Shown piece by piece: positions 23,907 to 35,600 of a DNA stretch of 64,000 nucleotides. Source of the DNA: Thiohalocapsa sp. PB-PSB1 (GTDB taxonomy: Bacteria; Pseudomonadota; Gammaproteobacteria; Chromatiales; Chromatiaceae). The stretch covers positions 1,240,001-1,304,000 of the forward strand of contig CP050890.1 of NCBI GenBank assembly GCA_016745215.1, in the 5' to 3' direction. Made by a program: the position numbers and the translations under genes. Within the stretch, counting starts at the first letter, position 1. Every line of letters begins with the position of its first letter. A model generated the notes under the pieces. The model was not told the origin of the DNA. It did no database searches and worked only from the letters and a program-made list of their open reading frames with translations.

Positions 23907-24253
23907 CGCACGCTTGAAGACTGGGGTTGGGGGTTTTGGGGCAGCGACTTCCCGATGCAGTATACCGCCGGGGGTCGGGGTTTCTCCGCGGTCCTGTCGG
24001 TGCTGCCCCCAATGAGCGCGAGCATCGTCGGTGCTGCGCCGGCTATTCGTCAACGAAATGGCAGTGGTCCATCAGGTTTTCGCTAACTGCATAGCGACGG
24101 GTCGGGCGCTTTGTCACACTTGCGAATCGCGTATGTCGACCGGGCTTCGTCAATCCACTCGCGCGACGTCAGCACCCAAACATCTGCTGACCGGCTCGTT
24201 CGCCAGCCTGCAGGCGCCAGCGCCTTCGCACCTTCGGCCTTCGATGAGGGGAC

Positions 24254-24797
24254 GCAAAAAAAGCAAAAAAAGGACACCCGCTAGCAAAAAAAGGACAAAA
24301 AAAGGAAGGACAAAAAAAGGAGGACAAAAAAAGGGACAAAAAAAGAGGCAAAAAAAGGACACCCACTTTCTGCTCCGCTTACTTTTCGCTCCGCTGAAAT
24401 ATGGGTGTCCTGTATCGCTCTGAAATATGGGTGTCCTGTATCGCTCTCCTGTATCGCTCGGGTGTCCTGTATCGCTCGCGTATCGCTCCGCCGTATCGCT
24501 CCGTCGAAATATGGGTGTCCCGTACTGCTCTTCCCGTACTGCTCGCGTACTGCTCGGTGCCGTACTGCTCCGCCGTCGAAATATGGGCGCCGTCGAAATA
24601 TGGGTGTCCCGTACCGCTGTACCGCTGTAGGTGTCCCGTACCGCTCGTACCGCTCCCGCGTACCGCTCCCGTACCGCTCGCCCGTACCGCTCGCCAAATA
24701 TGGGTGTCCCGTACCGCTCGTACCGCTCGTACCGCTCGGCTCCGTACCGCTCGGCTCCGTACCGCTCGGCTCCGTACCGCTCGCCGTACCGCTCGGC
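24254..24797 (+). repeat. Stutter array A (AAAAAAAGGAC / GTACCGCTC seeds)
   Basis: The left block (24254-24370) reiterates GCAAAAAAAGGAC with variable trimming. The centre is CACCCACTTTCTGCTCCGC...GAAATATGGGTG. The right block reiterates about two dozen units ending in a GTAYYGCTC core, each with a different length of the leader GAAATATGGGTGTCC. The core changes in blocks: GTATCGCTC (first six), GTACTGCTC (next four), GTACCGCTC (remainder). Frames stay open on both strands only because the unit lacks stops. Confidence 0.9.
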
Positions 24798-24830
24798 TTG
24801 AACCGACCTTATCGCGCTGGATGTCCTGAA

Positions 24831-25010
24831 ATGGTCTTGATCCTCATCGGTGTCACTGCTCTGGTTGTCCTCGCCGCCCTGCTCCACCGCCGCCGAGCGC
24901 CTCTTCGGCCGCGCACCCCGCCGCCGCTGTTCGAGCAGATCGTCCAGCGCGTCCCGCTGCCGCCGTCGCCGCGCCGACGACGCCCGCGGATGCCCAAGGC
25001 GCCCTACTGA
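24831..25010 (+). CDS. Possible small membrane protein
   Basis: Fifty-nine codons from ATG 24831: one hydrophobic helix (VLILIGVTALVVLAALL) followed by an Arg/Pro-rich tail ending RMPKAPY. The helix-then-basic-tail layout suits a small inner-membrane protein, but I recognise no family and see no clear ribosome-binding site. It begins just beyond stutter array A. Confidence 0.3.
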   Translation: MVLILIGVTALVVLAALLHRRRAPLRPRTPPPLFEQIVQRVPLPPSPRRRRPRMPKAPY

Positions 25011-25523
25011 CGCCCGTGCCTGCGCTGGCTGCGTGACGGGGGTGGACGGAGTTATGATCAAGGCCAGCGTGCAGGAATTTTCGGGGTATTGGGCTTACAC
25101 CCCCAAGCTGCCCGCGAGGCGCACTGTTACCGCCACCGTGACCTCCTTACCCGACCTGCTAATCACCTTTGCCATGGCCTCGCCTTACCGAGCCGCTACA
25201 GGAGGTTAAAGCATACTCCTCGAAACGACATCATGTCGAGGCTGCACCCCGTCGCCCAACCGAAGATTGACGCCGTAGCAATTTGTGCTACGTTTTTTAT
25301 GATTGTACAGAAGTATTGAGCCGAATCCAGAAAAGGCGGGTAAGGGGTTGTCCACGGGTGACTCGGCCTTAGAGCATGGTGAGGTGTCGAGCTTCGGTAG
25401 GATCAAGGAGGTATGTTCGGCTATGGCCGGGCGGCAATTGAGTCAACAAGCAACCGGGTAGGTTTAGGCCCCGCGTCGCAGTCGCAACAGACTCCTCCGC
25501 TCTAGATGTTGAGTTCTCAGGAA
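25011..25523. other. Interval without a supported gene
   Basis: A 51-codon frame from 25054 (IKASVQEFSGYWAYT) is preceded by GGAGTT, but its family is unknown. Nothing else is recognisable before the inverted-repeat element at 25529. Confidence 0.3.
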
Positions 25524-25764
25524 TCTTAGGGGTCTGACGATCATCCGAACGAAAACATACGATAAGCACGCTGGGGGCTTCTCAGGAACCGTGCCGCGAC
25601 ATGGGTTTCCGGGATTTTGATTGTCGAGACGGGTTTTTGAGGCAAGAGAAAGTGGATTTTCGGGTCTTTTGCGGTATCAACGGGCTGGCTAAAAATAAGC
25701 CAGCAAGACAGAGGGTTGCGCCTTAGCGTAAGTTTCCGTTCCATTGATTGTCAGACCCCTCTTA
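25524..25764. mobile_element. MITE, 231 bp, with 5-bp target duplication TCTTA
   Basis: The element 25529-25759 has 28-bp inverted ends (GGGGTCTGACGATCATCCGA and, reversed, GGGGTCTGACAATCAATGGA). It is flanked by TCTTA at 25524-25528 and 25760-25764. It encodes no transposase and contains a small GCTGGCTAAAAATAAGCCAGC hairpin. It ends 40 bp before the DUF6345-like gene and may affect its promoter. Confidence 0.85.
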
Positions 25765-25799
25765 TGACCGTGGAGTTAATGCAGAGAGGTAATAATCCA

Positions 25800-27407
25800 A
25801 TGAAAAATCTTCCAATTTACCGCGTTGCGACAGTCGAGCCCAGTATCGACCGAATGAACGATCTAGCGGCGCAGATGTTCGACCTTGACGATTTTTCGCT
25901 GCAGGAGACAGACGACGGCCGTGTTCTGCAGTCGGCCAACAAGGTCATCGAGATCGGCCGCGAAACCGGCACCATGTGGGCTGTCGACTATGACCGCTTT
26001 TTGCAACCCGACGCTGAAGTGGAGTTGCCCGATCGGAATGAAGCGCCGATCATCGCCCAGAAGTTCGTGTCGCGCCATGAACTCTTGCCGAGAACCGAGC
26101 GAGACGATCGTATAACCGTACAGCCACTGGGAGCCGCCAGCAGCTTCGTTGCCACCTATGACCAGGAGACGGGCAAACGCACCGACCGGAATTTGGATTA
26201 TAACGTGGCCTACAGCGTGCGCATGATGGTGAAGGACCCTGAGGCAGACGCCATTCGTCCAGTGCCTGTTGTCGATGGCAGCGGCAAGATCAACGTTGTG
26301 GTCGGACATCGCGGACAAGTGATCGCCTACAATGGCGGTTGGCGACCGATTGAAACCGCTGACATTGAGGCTCCGTACATGCCGCGCGAGGTCGTCGACG
26401 ACAGCTTCAAGCAGATGACTTCTTGGCTTGATGTTCAGTCATTTGATGCCGACCTAGCCTATGCAGTGGGGCAGGATTGGACCGGACAGCGATACCTTTA
26501 TCCTGTTTGGGCTTACCGGGCCACGGCCAATGTCAGGGGGCGCGCCATGCCGCTCCGCATCATCACTCTGCCGGCAACGGAGTTCGGGCCTCAGCCGCAA
26601 CCGATGGAATACCATCTGCCTCGGGTCAAGCACGTAAAGCCAGAAGGGTCGAAGATTCCGATGCTCGGACGCGGCCCTCGGGCTTCTAGTGGTTACGAAG
26701 CTGGTACGCATTGGATAGGCACCTCGGGCGGTCTTTCGGGGAGCAAGAAGAATGCCCAAGGCTTTGTCGACGGCCTGAAGAACGCCGGCTGGAACATTCG
26801 CTTCAATTGGGGTGATTACAACGCCTGGGAGGATGATTGGCACGAGAACGATGACCAGTACGTCGATGACGCCGATTTCGTGTTCTATACCGGACATGCC
26901 GACGGCAACGGTTGGATGCTGTACGATCCCGGGACCACAAATGCCGATTCATTGCACTGGACAGAAGTCAATGAGCCCAACGATCGGTGGGGTCGACAGG
27001 ATTTGGAGTGGGTGGTGGTAGCGGCGTGCGGTCCGCTACAGGACGACCTCCTGTCACCAGGTGGTGGCAACGTCCTCAATCGCTGGGGAGGTGCATTTGA
27101 CGGACTGCATCTGCTCATGGGCTACGGCGCCGTTACTTTCGATAATCAAAGCGAGGGCAAGACGCTGATCAAATATGCACGGCAGGGAAAGACCCTTGCC
27201 GAGGCGTGGCGTCGAACGGCGCAGGAAATCCAGCCGGCGGAGAACGGCTATGGAGCACCGAACGGACCGCGCATCTACGTCGGCGTGATGTGGGCAAGCA
27301 AGAGCGGGCAGACGAGTCCCTTCAATGATCACCTTTGGGGATACGGCTCGGTTGCACCCGATCCGACAAGGCCCCACAACCTTTCGTGCATGTGGTGGCC
27401 GACCTAG
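25800..27407 (+). CDS. DUF6345-like protein with His-Cys (clan CD-like) signature
   Basis: A 535-residue protein with no obvious signal peptide. The C-terminal half (about residues 310-520) has ADFVFYTGHADGNGW and, some 40 residues later, DLEWVVVAACGPLQDDLLSP. A hydrophobic strand ending in His, then a hydrophobic strand ending in A-C, is the layout of caspase-like (clan CD) peptidases. It then reads FDGLHLLMGYGAV. I believe this is the DUF6345 type. The N-terminal half is unassigned. ATG 25800 is chosen for its AGAGAGGT site. Peptidase activity is inference. Confidence 0.6.
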   Translation: MKNLPIYRVATVEPSIDRMNDLAAQMFDLDDFSLQETDDGRVLQSANKVIEIGRETGTMWAVDYDRFLQPDAEVELPDRNEAPIIAQKFVSRHELLPRTERDDRITVQPLGAASSFVATYDQETGKRTDRNLDYNVAYSVRMMVKDPEADAIRPVPVVDGSGKINVVVGHRGQVIAYNGGWRPIETADIEAPYMPREVVDDSFKQMTSWLDVQSFDADLAYAVGQDWTGQRYLYPVWAYRATANVRGRAMPLRIITLPATEFGPQPQPMEYHLPRVKHVKPEGSKIPMLGRGPRASSGYEAGTHWIGTSGGLSGSKKNAQGFVDGLKNAGWNIRFNWGDYNAWEDDWHENDDQYVDDADFVFYTGHADGNGWMLYDPGTTNADSLHWTEVNEPNDRWGRQDLEWVVVAACGPLQDDLLSPGGGNVLNRWGGAFDGLHLLMGYGAVTFDNQSEGKTLIKYARQGKTLAEAWRRTAQEIQPAENGYGAPNGPRIYVGVMWASKSGQTSPFNDHLWGYGSVAPDPTRPHNLSCMWWPT

Positions 27408-27520
27408 CTGGCAGAGTCCAACACTTGGCGGTGGGTGACACCCGACACCGCACTTGCTTGTGCATAGAAGACGGCGATTTGCCTCAATTCGGAGCGCTCT
27501 AGGAAGAAAGTGAATGGGAT

Positions 27521-27541
27521 GGCGGGAGCGACGCTCCCGCC
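27521..27541 (+). terminator. Possible terminator hairpin
   Basis: GGCGGGAGCG and CGCTCCCGCC form a perfect stem with almost no loop, about 115 bp after the DUF6345-like stop. No T-run follows, so intrinsic termination is uncertain; it also adjoins a MITE target duplication. Confidence 0.35.
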
Positions 27542-27682
27542 ATCCGCACAGCAATTCCCGGCGAACGCAGCCTAACCGCCTGATTCATCGATAATCAGCT
27601 CTGTGCTCTCAACAAAGTTGACAGAAAAGAAACCATTATTTTCAATGGGTTAGAGTTCGCCGGGAATTGCTGCCATCCGCAC
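27539..27682. mobile_element. MITE, 122 bp, with 11-bp target duplication
   Basis: The element 27550-27671 has perfect 17-bp inverted ends (AGCAATTCCCGGCGAAC). It is flanked by direct GCCATCCGCAC at 27539-27549 and 27672-27682. An 11-bp duplication resembles that of IS4-type elements. No coding capacity. Confidence 0.85.
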
Positions 27683-28120
27683 TTCGCGCGGAGGGTGTAG
27701 CTGTCGGGTCGGCAACCGGCATGGCAGAAGGAAGAGGAACCATGACGGTTGGCCAGATTTGTCTCGAAACCGGAGGCTTGGATCGGACGGACGGTCGAGC
27801 GCCGATGTCGATTCCGAAATTCGCAGGCGTCTCACCTCCGTTTTTCTGAAGCCGTTTGGACGCGCTCCATCACTTGCAGCGACCGATTGATGTTACGTCC
27901 CACGCTATCTCCGGGAACGCGTCCCGACCTATCTGAGATGAGACGCTGAGGGGTGTCTCACACGGATCAAGGAGGATAGCGATCCTAGGAAAGGGGTTTT
28001 TGGCCCAAACCGTCAAAAATCTGCACTAGCGCGGAAGGCGTGGCCTGCCAGGAATCGGGCGGCGGCGGCGCAGCATAATGCCTTTATAGTCAGCGATATA
28101 GCGTTGCGTTCGGCGTTTCT
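27683..28120. other. Interval without a supported gene
   Basis: No gene or strong repeat recognised between the MITE and the IS91-like remnant. Confidence 0.3.
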
Positions 28121-29262
28121 TCGGGGACCGCCGCTGCCCACCTGGTCGATCACGTCTTTCCTCCTCTTCCGGTACGGCAGTGGGTGTTGTCTGTCCCTAA
28201 ACGCCTGCGGTATTTCCTCAAGAACGACCCACGGGTGGTCAGCGTCGTGTTGCGGATTTTCATGCGCATCGTGCAGGAGGAATTGCTTAAGCGCTGCCCT
28301 GATGTGCCGCCGACTGCGCGCGCATGCATCGGTCAGTTTCATCCATCGCTTTGGCGATGCCCTGAACGAACACATCCATGTTCACTGCTGCGTCATCGAT
28401 GCGCTGTTCTATCTCGACGAAGACACCTTGCGCATCAGCGAGTTACCCGGGTTATCCGAGGCCGATATCGCCTCGATTCAAACACGCATCGCGCAACGGG
28501 TCGTGCGTTGGTTTATGCGTCGCGGCTATCTTGACGGTGACGATGGTCGCGCCATGCTCGAGTGGCAACAAGACGGTGGGTTTTCGCTCGACGCCAACGT
28601 GCGCATCGCGGCCGACGACCGCGCCGGGCTGGAACACCTGATACGCTACTGTGCCCGACCACCCTTCGCGCTCGAGCGTCTTGAAGCCATCGACGAAGCG
28701 CACCTGATCTATCACCTCTCCAAGCCTCAGCCCGATGGGGTCTGGGATCTGCGACTCACCCCACTCGAGCTGATTGATCGGATCGCCGCACTGATCCCTC
28801 CACCACGCATCCATCGTCACCGCTACCACGGGGTGTTGGCACCCAATTCGCCTCTGCGGGCATCGGTCGTCGCATTGGCGCAGGCGACAGCGTCGACACC
28901 GCAACCAGCGACGGCGAGCGAACCGCCACCCAGCCAACCCCTACCGGTAGAACCGCCACCTGCCGAACCAAAACGTTCACCGGCTCACTCCATCTGGGCC
29001 ATGTTGCTCGCGCGCATCTTCGAAACCCTTCCACTGACCTGCCCGCACTGCGGTGCCGAGGTCCGGATCATCGCCTTTATCACCGAAGCCCCGACGGTGC
29101 GAGCGATCCTCGACTGTGTCGGCGAGCCCGTCAAGCCACCACCGATCACGCTAAGCCCGTGGGCCTCCATCCTGGGACGATACGGCTGCGCAAAGCGGCG
29201 ATACGCAAGAACTCGTTCAACCAGAACCCGAGTACGAGTTCGACCAGGAAGTCAGCTGGTAG
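28121..29262 (+). pseudogene. IS91-like (Y2) transposase, N-truncated with two frameshifts
   Basis: Three frames join into one protein. The first gives AAHLVDHVFPPLPVRQWV then LSVPKRLRYFLKNDPRVV up to about 28320. The second holds FIHRFGDALNEHIHVHCCV (the HUH region) through RYCARPPFALERLEAID, RHRYHGVLAPNSPLR and CPHCGAEVRIIAFI up to about 29175. The third has the usual acidic tail PEPEYEFDQEVSW and a TAG at 29260. The N-terminal zinc-binding region is missing. Confidence 0.75.
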
Positions 29263-29692
29263 ACAACCTGAGCGTCTTTCTTCCTCTATGATCGACTGGT
29301 TTCTCAGTCGATCCGTCTTTCTCTGTGTCTCATCGTGCATTCAGCCGCTTTCCGTTCGCACCAATAGACCGATCACCCTCTGATAGTCGACCAAAAAGGC
29401 TTTTCAGCGCTCTTCAACCACGCGTGTTGATGGGGTGCATTGCTGGCGGTCAGCCCTGCATACTCAGGTTCGTGCGGTTGAACTTCCTATCCTTCTGGCG
29501 GTCAGCCCTGCATACTCAGGTTCGTGCGGTTGAACTTCCTATCCTTCGGGATATGCCGCCGACGACCACGATTTCAGCCAACCACTCGCCGCGTAGCGGG
29601 CGCGGGCGGGGGGTTGCAACCTTTCGGCGCCGCTTCTGCCTGCGCCGCCGACCTGACGACGCGCTATCGCGACACAGAAGACAATGGGAGGG
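29263..29692. other. IS91-like downstream flank
   Basis: Apart from the exact 52-bp tandem duplication at 29444-29547 and a short GCGGGCGCGGGCGGGGGG tract, no structure or gene is evident. Confidence 0.4.
29444..29547 (+). repeat. Exact tandem duplication of 52 bp
   Basis: TGGCGGTCAGCCCTGC...CCTATCCTTC occurs twice with no differences (29444-29495, 29496-29547), so the duplication is recent or held identical. Confidence 0.95.
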
Positions 29693-32600
29693 TTAACGGT
29701 TACAGTCAGGCAGCACGACGATGCCCTCGCCTCTCCTGCCTACCAGGTAGCCCTCGCCGGAGACGATCGGGAAATCTACCCCCACAACGCTCCATGACCC
29801 GTCCGCCCTCGTGTATGCTGCGCAACTCTCAAAACGGCAACTCTCGCGATTGTATCGCTGAATAACGCCGACATCGTTTGCGGAGAGCTGTTCCGACAGC
29901 GCTAAACAACCCAACCCTTCGGACGGCGCCGGGAACCCGATGAGATTCATCCCTGCAGACAACGCCTCGGCTTCACAGGATGGCTCTCCCGTCAAAACGA
30001 CCGTCTTTCGGGAAGTCATTTGAGCAGCATAGGCGCCACCAGCCGTGATGGCAAAATCTACGCCGCCGTTATGGTCGCAGCTTTCCCATCGCTGTGCAAC
30101 GCTGTTGAGTCGAGAAATGCTTGAGATCTCGTCGCTTGTGCCTATACTGCTCAGCAATGCGCTGCAAGTGCCATGTTCCGGCGCTACCTGAACCGGATAG
30201 GCAAAAAGATTCAGACCCTTCTTGAGAATAAGAGAAAAGGGTTGCTGACTAGTTGTTGTAAACGTCCATGCCGGGGACCACGTACTCGCCCCGAATTCAT
30301 TCTGAGCCCTCATGCGCCAATAGAATACCGCGTTATCCGCAAAAGCATCGGCGACCTCGAAAAACGTATCGGCAATCTCCGGCTCATCAACGACCAACGC
30401 GGAGAAGTCGGGTGTTCGTGAAACTTGCAGACCGTACCCAGTGACGTTCGGTGAGGCCCCCCAGTTAAAGGATGCGTCAAGCGGGATCGCTTCCGCCTCG
30501 TTCTCGGGGGCAATTCTCAATGGCCAATACGGCGCCGGGGAATAATCCCAGTCATGCAGGCTAGCTTGTCCAAGATCGTTCCACCACGACACGCTATCCT
30601 CATTCGTCGCGGGCACACCATTACCCTGCAGGCCGACCAAATTTTTCGACATTTGAACGACGTTCTGCAAGTCGGAAAAATCGTCGGAGCTGCGGGTGCT
30701 CAGGACCGTGCCGTCCTTTTTGATCCCGATGGTCCGATCCTGCAGTGCCTCGACCCATACAATATCTGTCCACGAGTCAACATTACACTGGCCAACCGAA
30801 TTGTCGCCGACCGCAAGCACAGTCCCATCCGTTTTGAGCCCAACCGAGTGACTATTGCCGGCGGAAACTCGCGATATGCTGCTCCATGTCTGGACATCGC
30901 ATTGACCGTCCCAGTTGTACCCGACCGCCAGCACAGTACCATCGCTTTGCAATCCCACGGAGTGCATGTATCCCGTATCAACCTGGACAATACTCGTCCA
31001 GGAGGATACATCGCACTCATTTTGGTAGCACCATCCCGTCGCAACCACCGTTCCGTCTTTTTTCACACCGAGGGAGTGACTGGTACCCGCCGCGACATAG
31101 GCAATGTTCGTCCAAGAGGAAACATCTGTAATCCCCCCGCTCGGATTGCCGACAGCGACGACGGTTCCATCGCTCTTAAGCCCAAGTGCGTGAAACGGCC
31201 CCACTGCCACCTGGATGATATCTTGCCAGGATTCGGCATCGCATAGACCATAGCTGTTGTCACCCTGTGCTAGGACAGTTCCATCCGCCAGGAGCGCGAT
31301 CGTTACCGACTCTGTCGATGCACCGTATCCCGCAATCTGTACGATGTCGCGCCACGACTTGAAATTTCGCTGCCAGTAGGAATTGCTGCCGGCCCCGAAC
31401 AGCGAGCCGTCCGACCTCAACCCGGCGGTATGCAGGTCCCCAGCAGCCAGTTGCACAACCTCTGTCCAACTGCCGACATCGCACTGACCCTCGCTGTTGT
31501 CTCCTATGGCAATTGTAGTCCCATCCGACCGAAGGGCTACGGTATGCCGGCCCCCTGCCGCAATTTGCACAATGCCCGAAAGGGCCGCGGTATCGCATTG
31601 TCCGTAGGTATTTGGCCCAGCAGCGACAACGGTCCCGTCCTTTCTCAGGCCAACGACATGGCCATCGCTTCCCACAGCGACATGCTCGATGTCCGTCCAT
31701 GTGGAAACCTCCTGTGCGATCGCCGTCAAATCGGAAGAAAATGTATCGCCAGTGACCTGAACCGTGCCGTCGTATTTCAGGCCGGCAACGATAGTGTAGC
31801 CGGCCGCAATCTGCCGTATGCCCCACCATGTGGAAACGTCGTAGCGGGTCGCCACCACCATGCCGTCCGACTTCAACCCGACGGACCCGTCTCGGCCGGC
31901 TGCAAGCCGAATAATATCGTCCCAGGTTCCCACATTACATTGCCCGATACTATTGTCACCTGCCGCCAGCACGGTGCCATCGGGTCTAAGACCAAGAGTG
32001 TGCTGGTATCCAGCTGCAACGTGCACGACATCCCGCCAGGTTTCGACATGACACTGAGATTTATCGTTCTTGCCGATCGCAATCGTCGCTCCATCGAGTC
32101 TCGCCAATACCGTGTGAAAGCTTCCTGCAGCAAGATTTGGCTTGAACGAAGGAACGGAATCGGGATTTAAGGGATCGGAGAATTCGGCCAGTTCGTAACC
32201 GTCGCTGTAACCGTCATCATCGGTGTCGTCATCACGCGCATCCGTTTCTCCGGGGTCGAAGACACCGTTGTGATTCCGATCCTCCTGTCCATCCAGCAAC
32301 CCGTCGGCGTCGGTATCCGGATTGTGTGGGTCTGTGCCGTACCGAGCCTCGACAGAGTCCGATAAACCGTCCTCGTCCGTGTCGACTACCGGAACGATAT
32401 CGATTGCCCACGGGATATCAGCGGGAGTATCCCGATACGGATCGTCGTGATGTATAAATATGATCCCCGTCCTTGGCCCTGGTTCGAGCTCAGTGGCGTT
32501 GAAACAGGCATTAACGGCAACGGTATCCCGAGGCGGGACGCTCCCCGATGGTGGGTTCAGCGTCAACAGGGTGCGGGGGCGGTCAATATGAATAAGCAGT

Positions 32601-35600
32601 TGGTCATGAAGCTCGACGCCGCGGTAATTGAACGCGATTTCAAGTCCATCAGAGCCTAGCGCATTCTCGATTCCAACGGCCGCGTATGGAGTGGCGGGAC
32701 CAATGTTGTAGTAGTTGAGCTCGATGTTGCCGTTTGCGTAGAGTGTCGTCTGAAATATCAGTTCATGGGAAAACAAATTCGGCACATTAGAAAACTGCAC
32801 GGTAAACTTGCTGCCGTCGTCGTACCAACAAACACTACCTCCGGCGCTTGGGTCGAACCAGTCGTCGGAGTAGGCGGAGATGTAATTATTCGGCTCGGCC
32901 CAGTGCGGGATCGGATGCTGCACCAAGTAGCCGTCAATGCCTTTGTTGAAAGAGATTCTGCCGTTGGCGTTGATAAATAGTGCCGAATACGTATTCTCGT
33001 AGTAGGGAAAAGCAAAGCTCAAGGGAACTTGCTCGTAATCGTGTCGGGCTAACGCGACACAGGTCCCGGTCGATCGAATGTCTTCCCAAGTATAGTCTGG
33101 GCCTTCCGGGTCGTCGGAACTGGTCCAGGTGTATCCGAACAAATCCGAGGTCGTTTGCGCTGTGTTTCCCGTCTGGGAAATGGTCCCGCTGAAGGTAAGT
33201 TCTAAATCGCCTTGGTTTCGAACGGATATTTCCCGGCAAAGCGTGCTACCGGTTTCAACCGTCTCAGCGATTTCAACGGGGCTTAGATTCAGAATGGGCG
33301 GAAGCTTTAATGCGAAGTCGATATTGGATACTTCAGGCGGAACAGTAACGGACTGCGCCGCGGACGCCATATAGCCATCAGCACTCGCCTGCAGTTCGTA
33401 AGTTCCGCGGACCACGTTGGTGGTGAAGGTACCCGCGGAATCGGTGTAGGCTTCGCCGGACATGGGGCCGGAATATACGATAGTGGCGTCTTGGATTGGT
33501 GCCGAACCGGTTAACGCGCTTACGTTCCCGCTGATGTGCTGGGTGTCGTCAACGACCGCGGAAAACCGGTGAATCCAAGAATTATCCTGCGCGTCGCTGA
33601 TTGCGAGATCAAAGTCGACCGTATGCGGTACGGGACAGTCCGCGGAGATGGTTACCTGATAATTGTCCAAGCCCTGTGCGGTGCCGCCGTAGCTTGGTAT
33701 GGTGCCGTAGTCAGCCGTGCTGTCGGTGATTGTGATATACGGATCGTCGGAAGAGATTGCGGCCGTGACGGCTACTGACTCTTCGGTGCCGATATTTGTA
33801 AGTGAGCAGTTGATTTCGACGTTCTCGCCGGGATTCAAGATTCGGTCGCCGTTGCCGGTGCCGTCGTCGACGGCGGTCGAGGAGTCGAAGGTAATTTCCG
33901 GCCCGTCGATCAAGCCGCGGAGATTGACTGCGGGATCTCCGAGCAGATTGGTTTCATAATAGCACCAGCGAATACAAGGGTCGTTGATGGCCCAGAGATT
34001 ATCCTCATGGCTATCGGCGTTGATCGCTCCGAGCGAGGCCAGCCGTTCTTCGATAAACGCATCCCAAAACTGGCGGTTGAAACGCTGGCTCGGGCCATCG
34101 GTGCTGTTTTGCATGCCCCACCCGTAGCGTGAGTTGAAGACCACGGCGAACATCCCGCTGCGATTCGATGTCGTGAGATGCTCGGCAATGCAATCGGCCT
34201 CGAAATTGCCGGGCAGACAGCCCTGCGAGTAGGCAAATAGCGGGTCCCTGTTGTGCAGGGCATCGCCATCCGGATTGCGAAATTTCATCACGTAATCGAT
34301 GTTCGCGTGACCGAGATGATTGATGATACCGAGTTGATCATTATTTAAGGCACTGGTAATCGCGTCCTTTTGCCATTCTCCCTCCTGGTCATACAGGGTG
34401 CTGACGGCAAACAGGGGCGCCTGGGCAAAACCTGAGGTGACGTAACCGTGAAGGTCGGAGCCAAGCCGGATTTCTTCCATCGACGACTTGGCGTAATCTG
34501 CTATGCCGCCGAAGCCCAGATATTCGCCGACCATCAATGCATTGCGAAGGAAGCGGGCAGAAGAGGGTGCAGTTTCGTAATAGAGCGTCTTGTAGATGAA
34601 ATTCGACATCTCCTCGGCATCCTCGGCCGAGGCCCTGCCGATCACAACCTCAGAGAGGAGATCAACATCCTCCCCGTCGGGCCCATCAGTTGGCTCGCCC
34701 CATAGATCGTCGCCGTCGAAATTGTAGTTTCCATCGAGGCATTGATAATAGAGATCACTGGGCACCTGCTCGATATATTGGCTGCCGGGCCATGCCTGGA
34801 CCCAGAGCTTGCGCATCGGTACGACATTGGTATCGCCGCCGAGCAATACGTGCGTCGTGCCCCAATTGGTGTAGGCGTCGATGATGAAGTTTCGCAGCTT
34901 TTCTGCATCGTCGGCTCCCGGGTAGGTGGTGAAGATATCCTCCACGAGCACAATGGTGGCCGTTAGACCCTTTGCTTGTCGATGGGCGATAAGGTCGTGG
35001 ATGGTGAGGTCCGTGGCGGCGTTCGCCATCTCTTGGCTCGTGACGATGACATATTGATAATCTGCGTCGGGATCGCATAGACCGGAGGCCATAGGCCGTT
35101 CGGAGCGCAGACTGGCGGAAAGGTGCGCTTCATGCTCAATGAGCTGCGGATTTTCAATTTGCAGGTCCTGCACCCAGGCAAGTGATGCACGCTTGGGCAC
35201 TACGTAGGGTAGTGGTTTTTGCTCCGGCTCGGTGGGGATATGGACTGTCATTCGGTCGGCCCAAGAGACGGTGCCCGTCTTCGGAGAATAGGAAACCGGG
35301 TAGAGGTTCGCATAGACGATCAAATGGCCGTGTTTGTACTGCTTTCCGACGACCTCAATCCGTGACGCTGGATAAGGCTGGGATGCCGTGTATATAGACT
35401 GGTCCGGTTCTGCGGGTGTAGGCGACTGGGGTTGGCTCAGAGGGTAAAATCCTTCGGAGAATTCGACGAAATGCGAACCGTTGAATGAGTGATGTCCGGA
35501 GGACAGAACCGAGATTTTGGCGAGGTCTACGGTTCTGCCTGCCGGGATCGCGGCCCTAACGGGAATTACCGGCATTCTGGGATGTCCCGAACGTGCAGTC

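Noticed and set aside
22128..24086. Long plus-strand frames opposite the sigma-54 regulator
   Set aside because: Composition typical of the complement of GC-rich coding sequence; no family features.
24254..24797. CRISPR array
   Set aside because: Units abut, vary in length and have no unique spacers of constant size; no cas genes are present.
24150..25061. Long open frames on both strands through array A (for example 303 codons on the minus strand)
   Set aside because: The peptides are translations of the repeated unit (GTPIF, ERYG). Several frames are open at once because the unit has no stop codon. Not genes.
30554..31246. 230-codon plus-strand frame inside the giant protease
   Set aside because: Complement of the RCC1-like repeat region; it appears open only because the repeats are regular.
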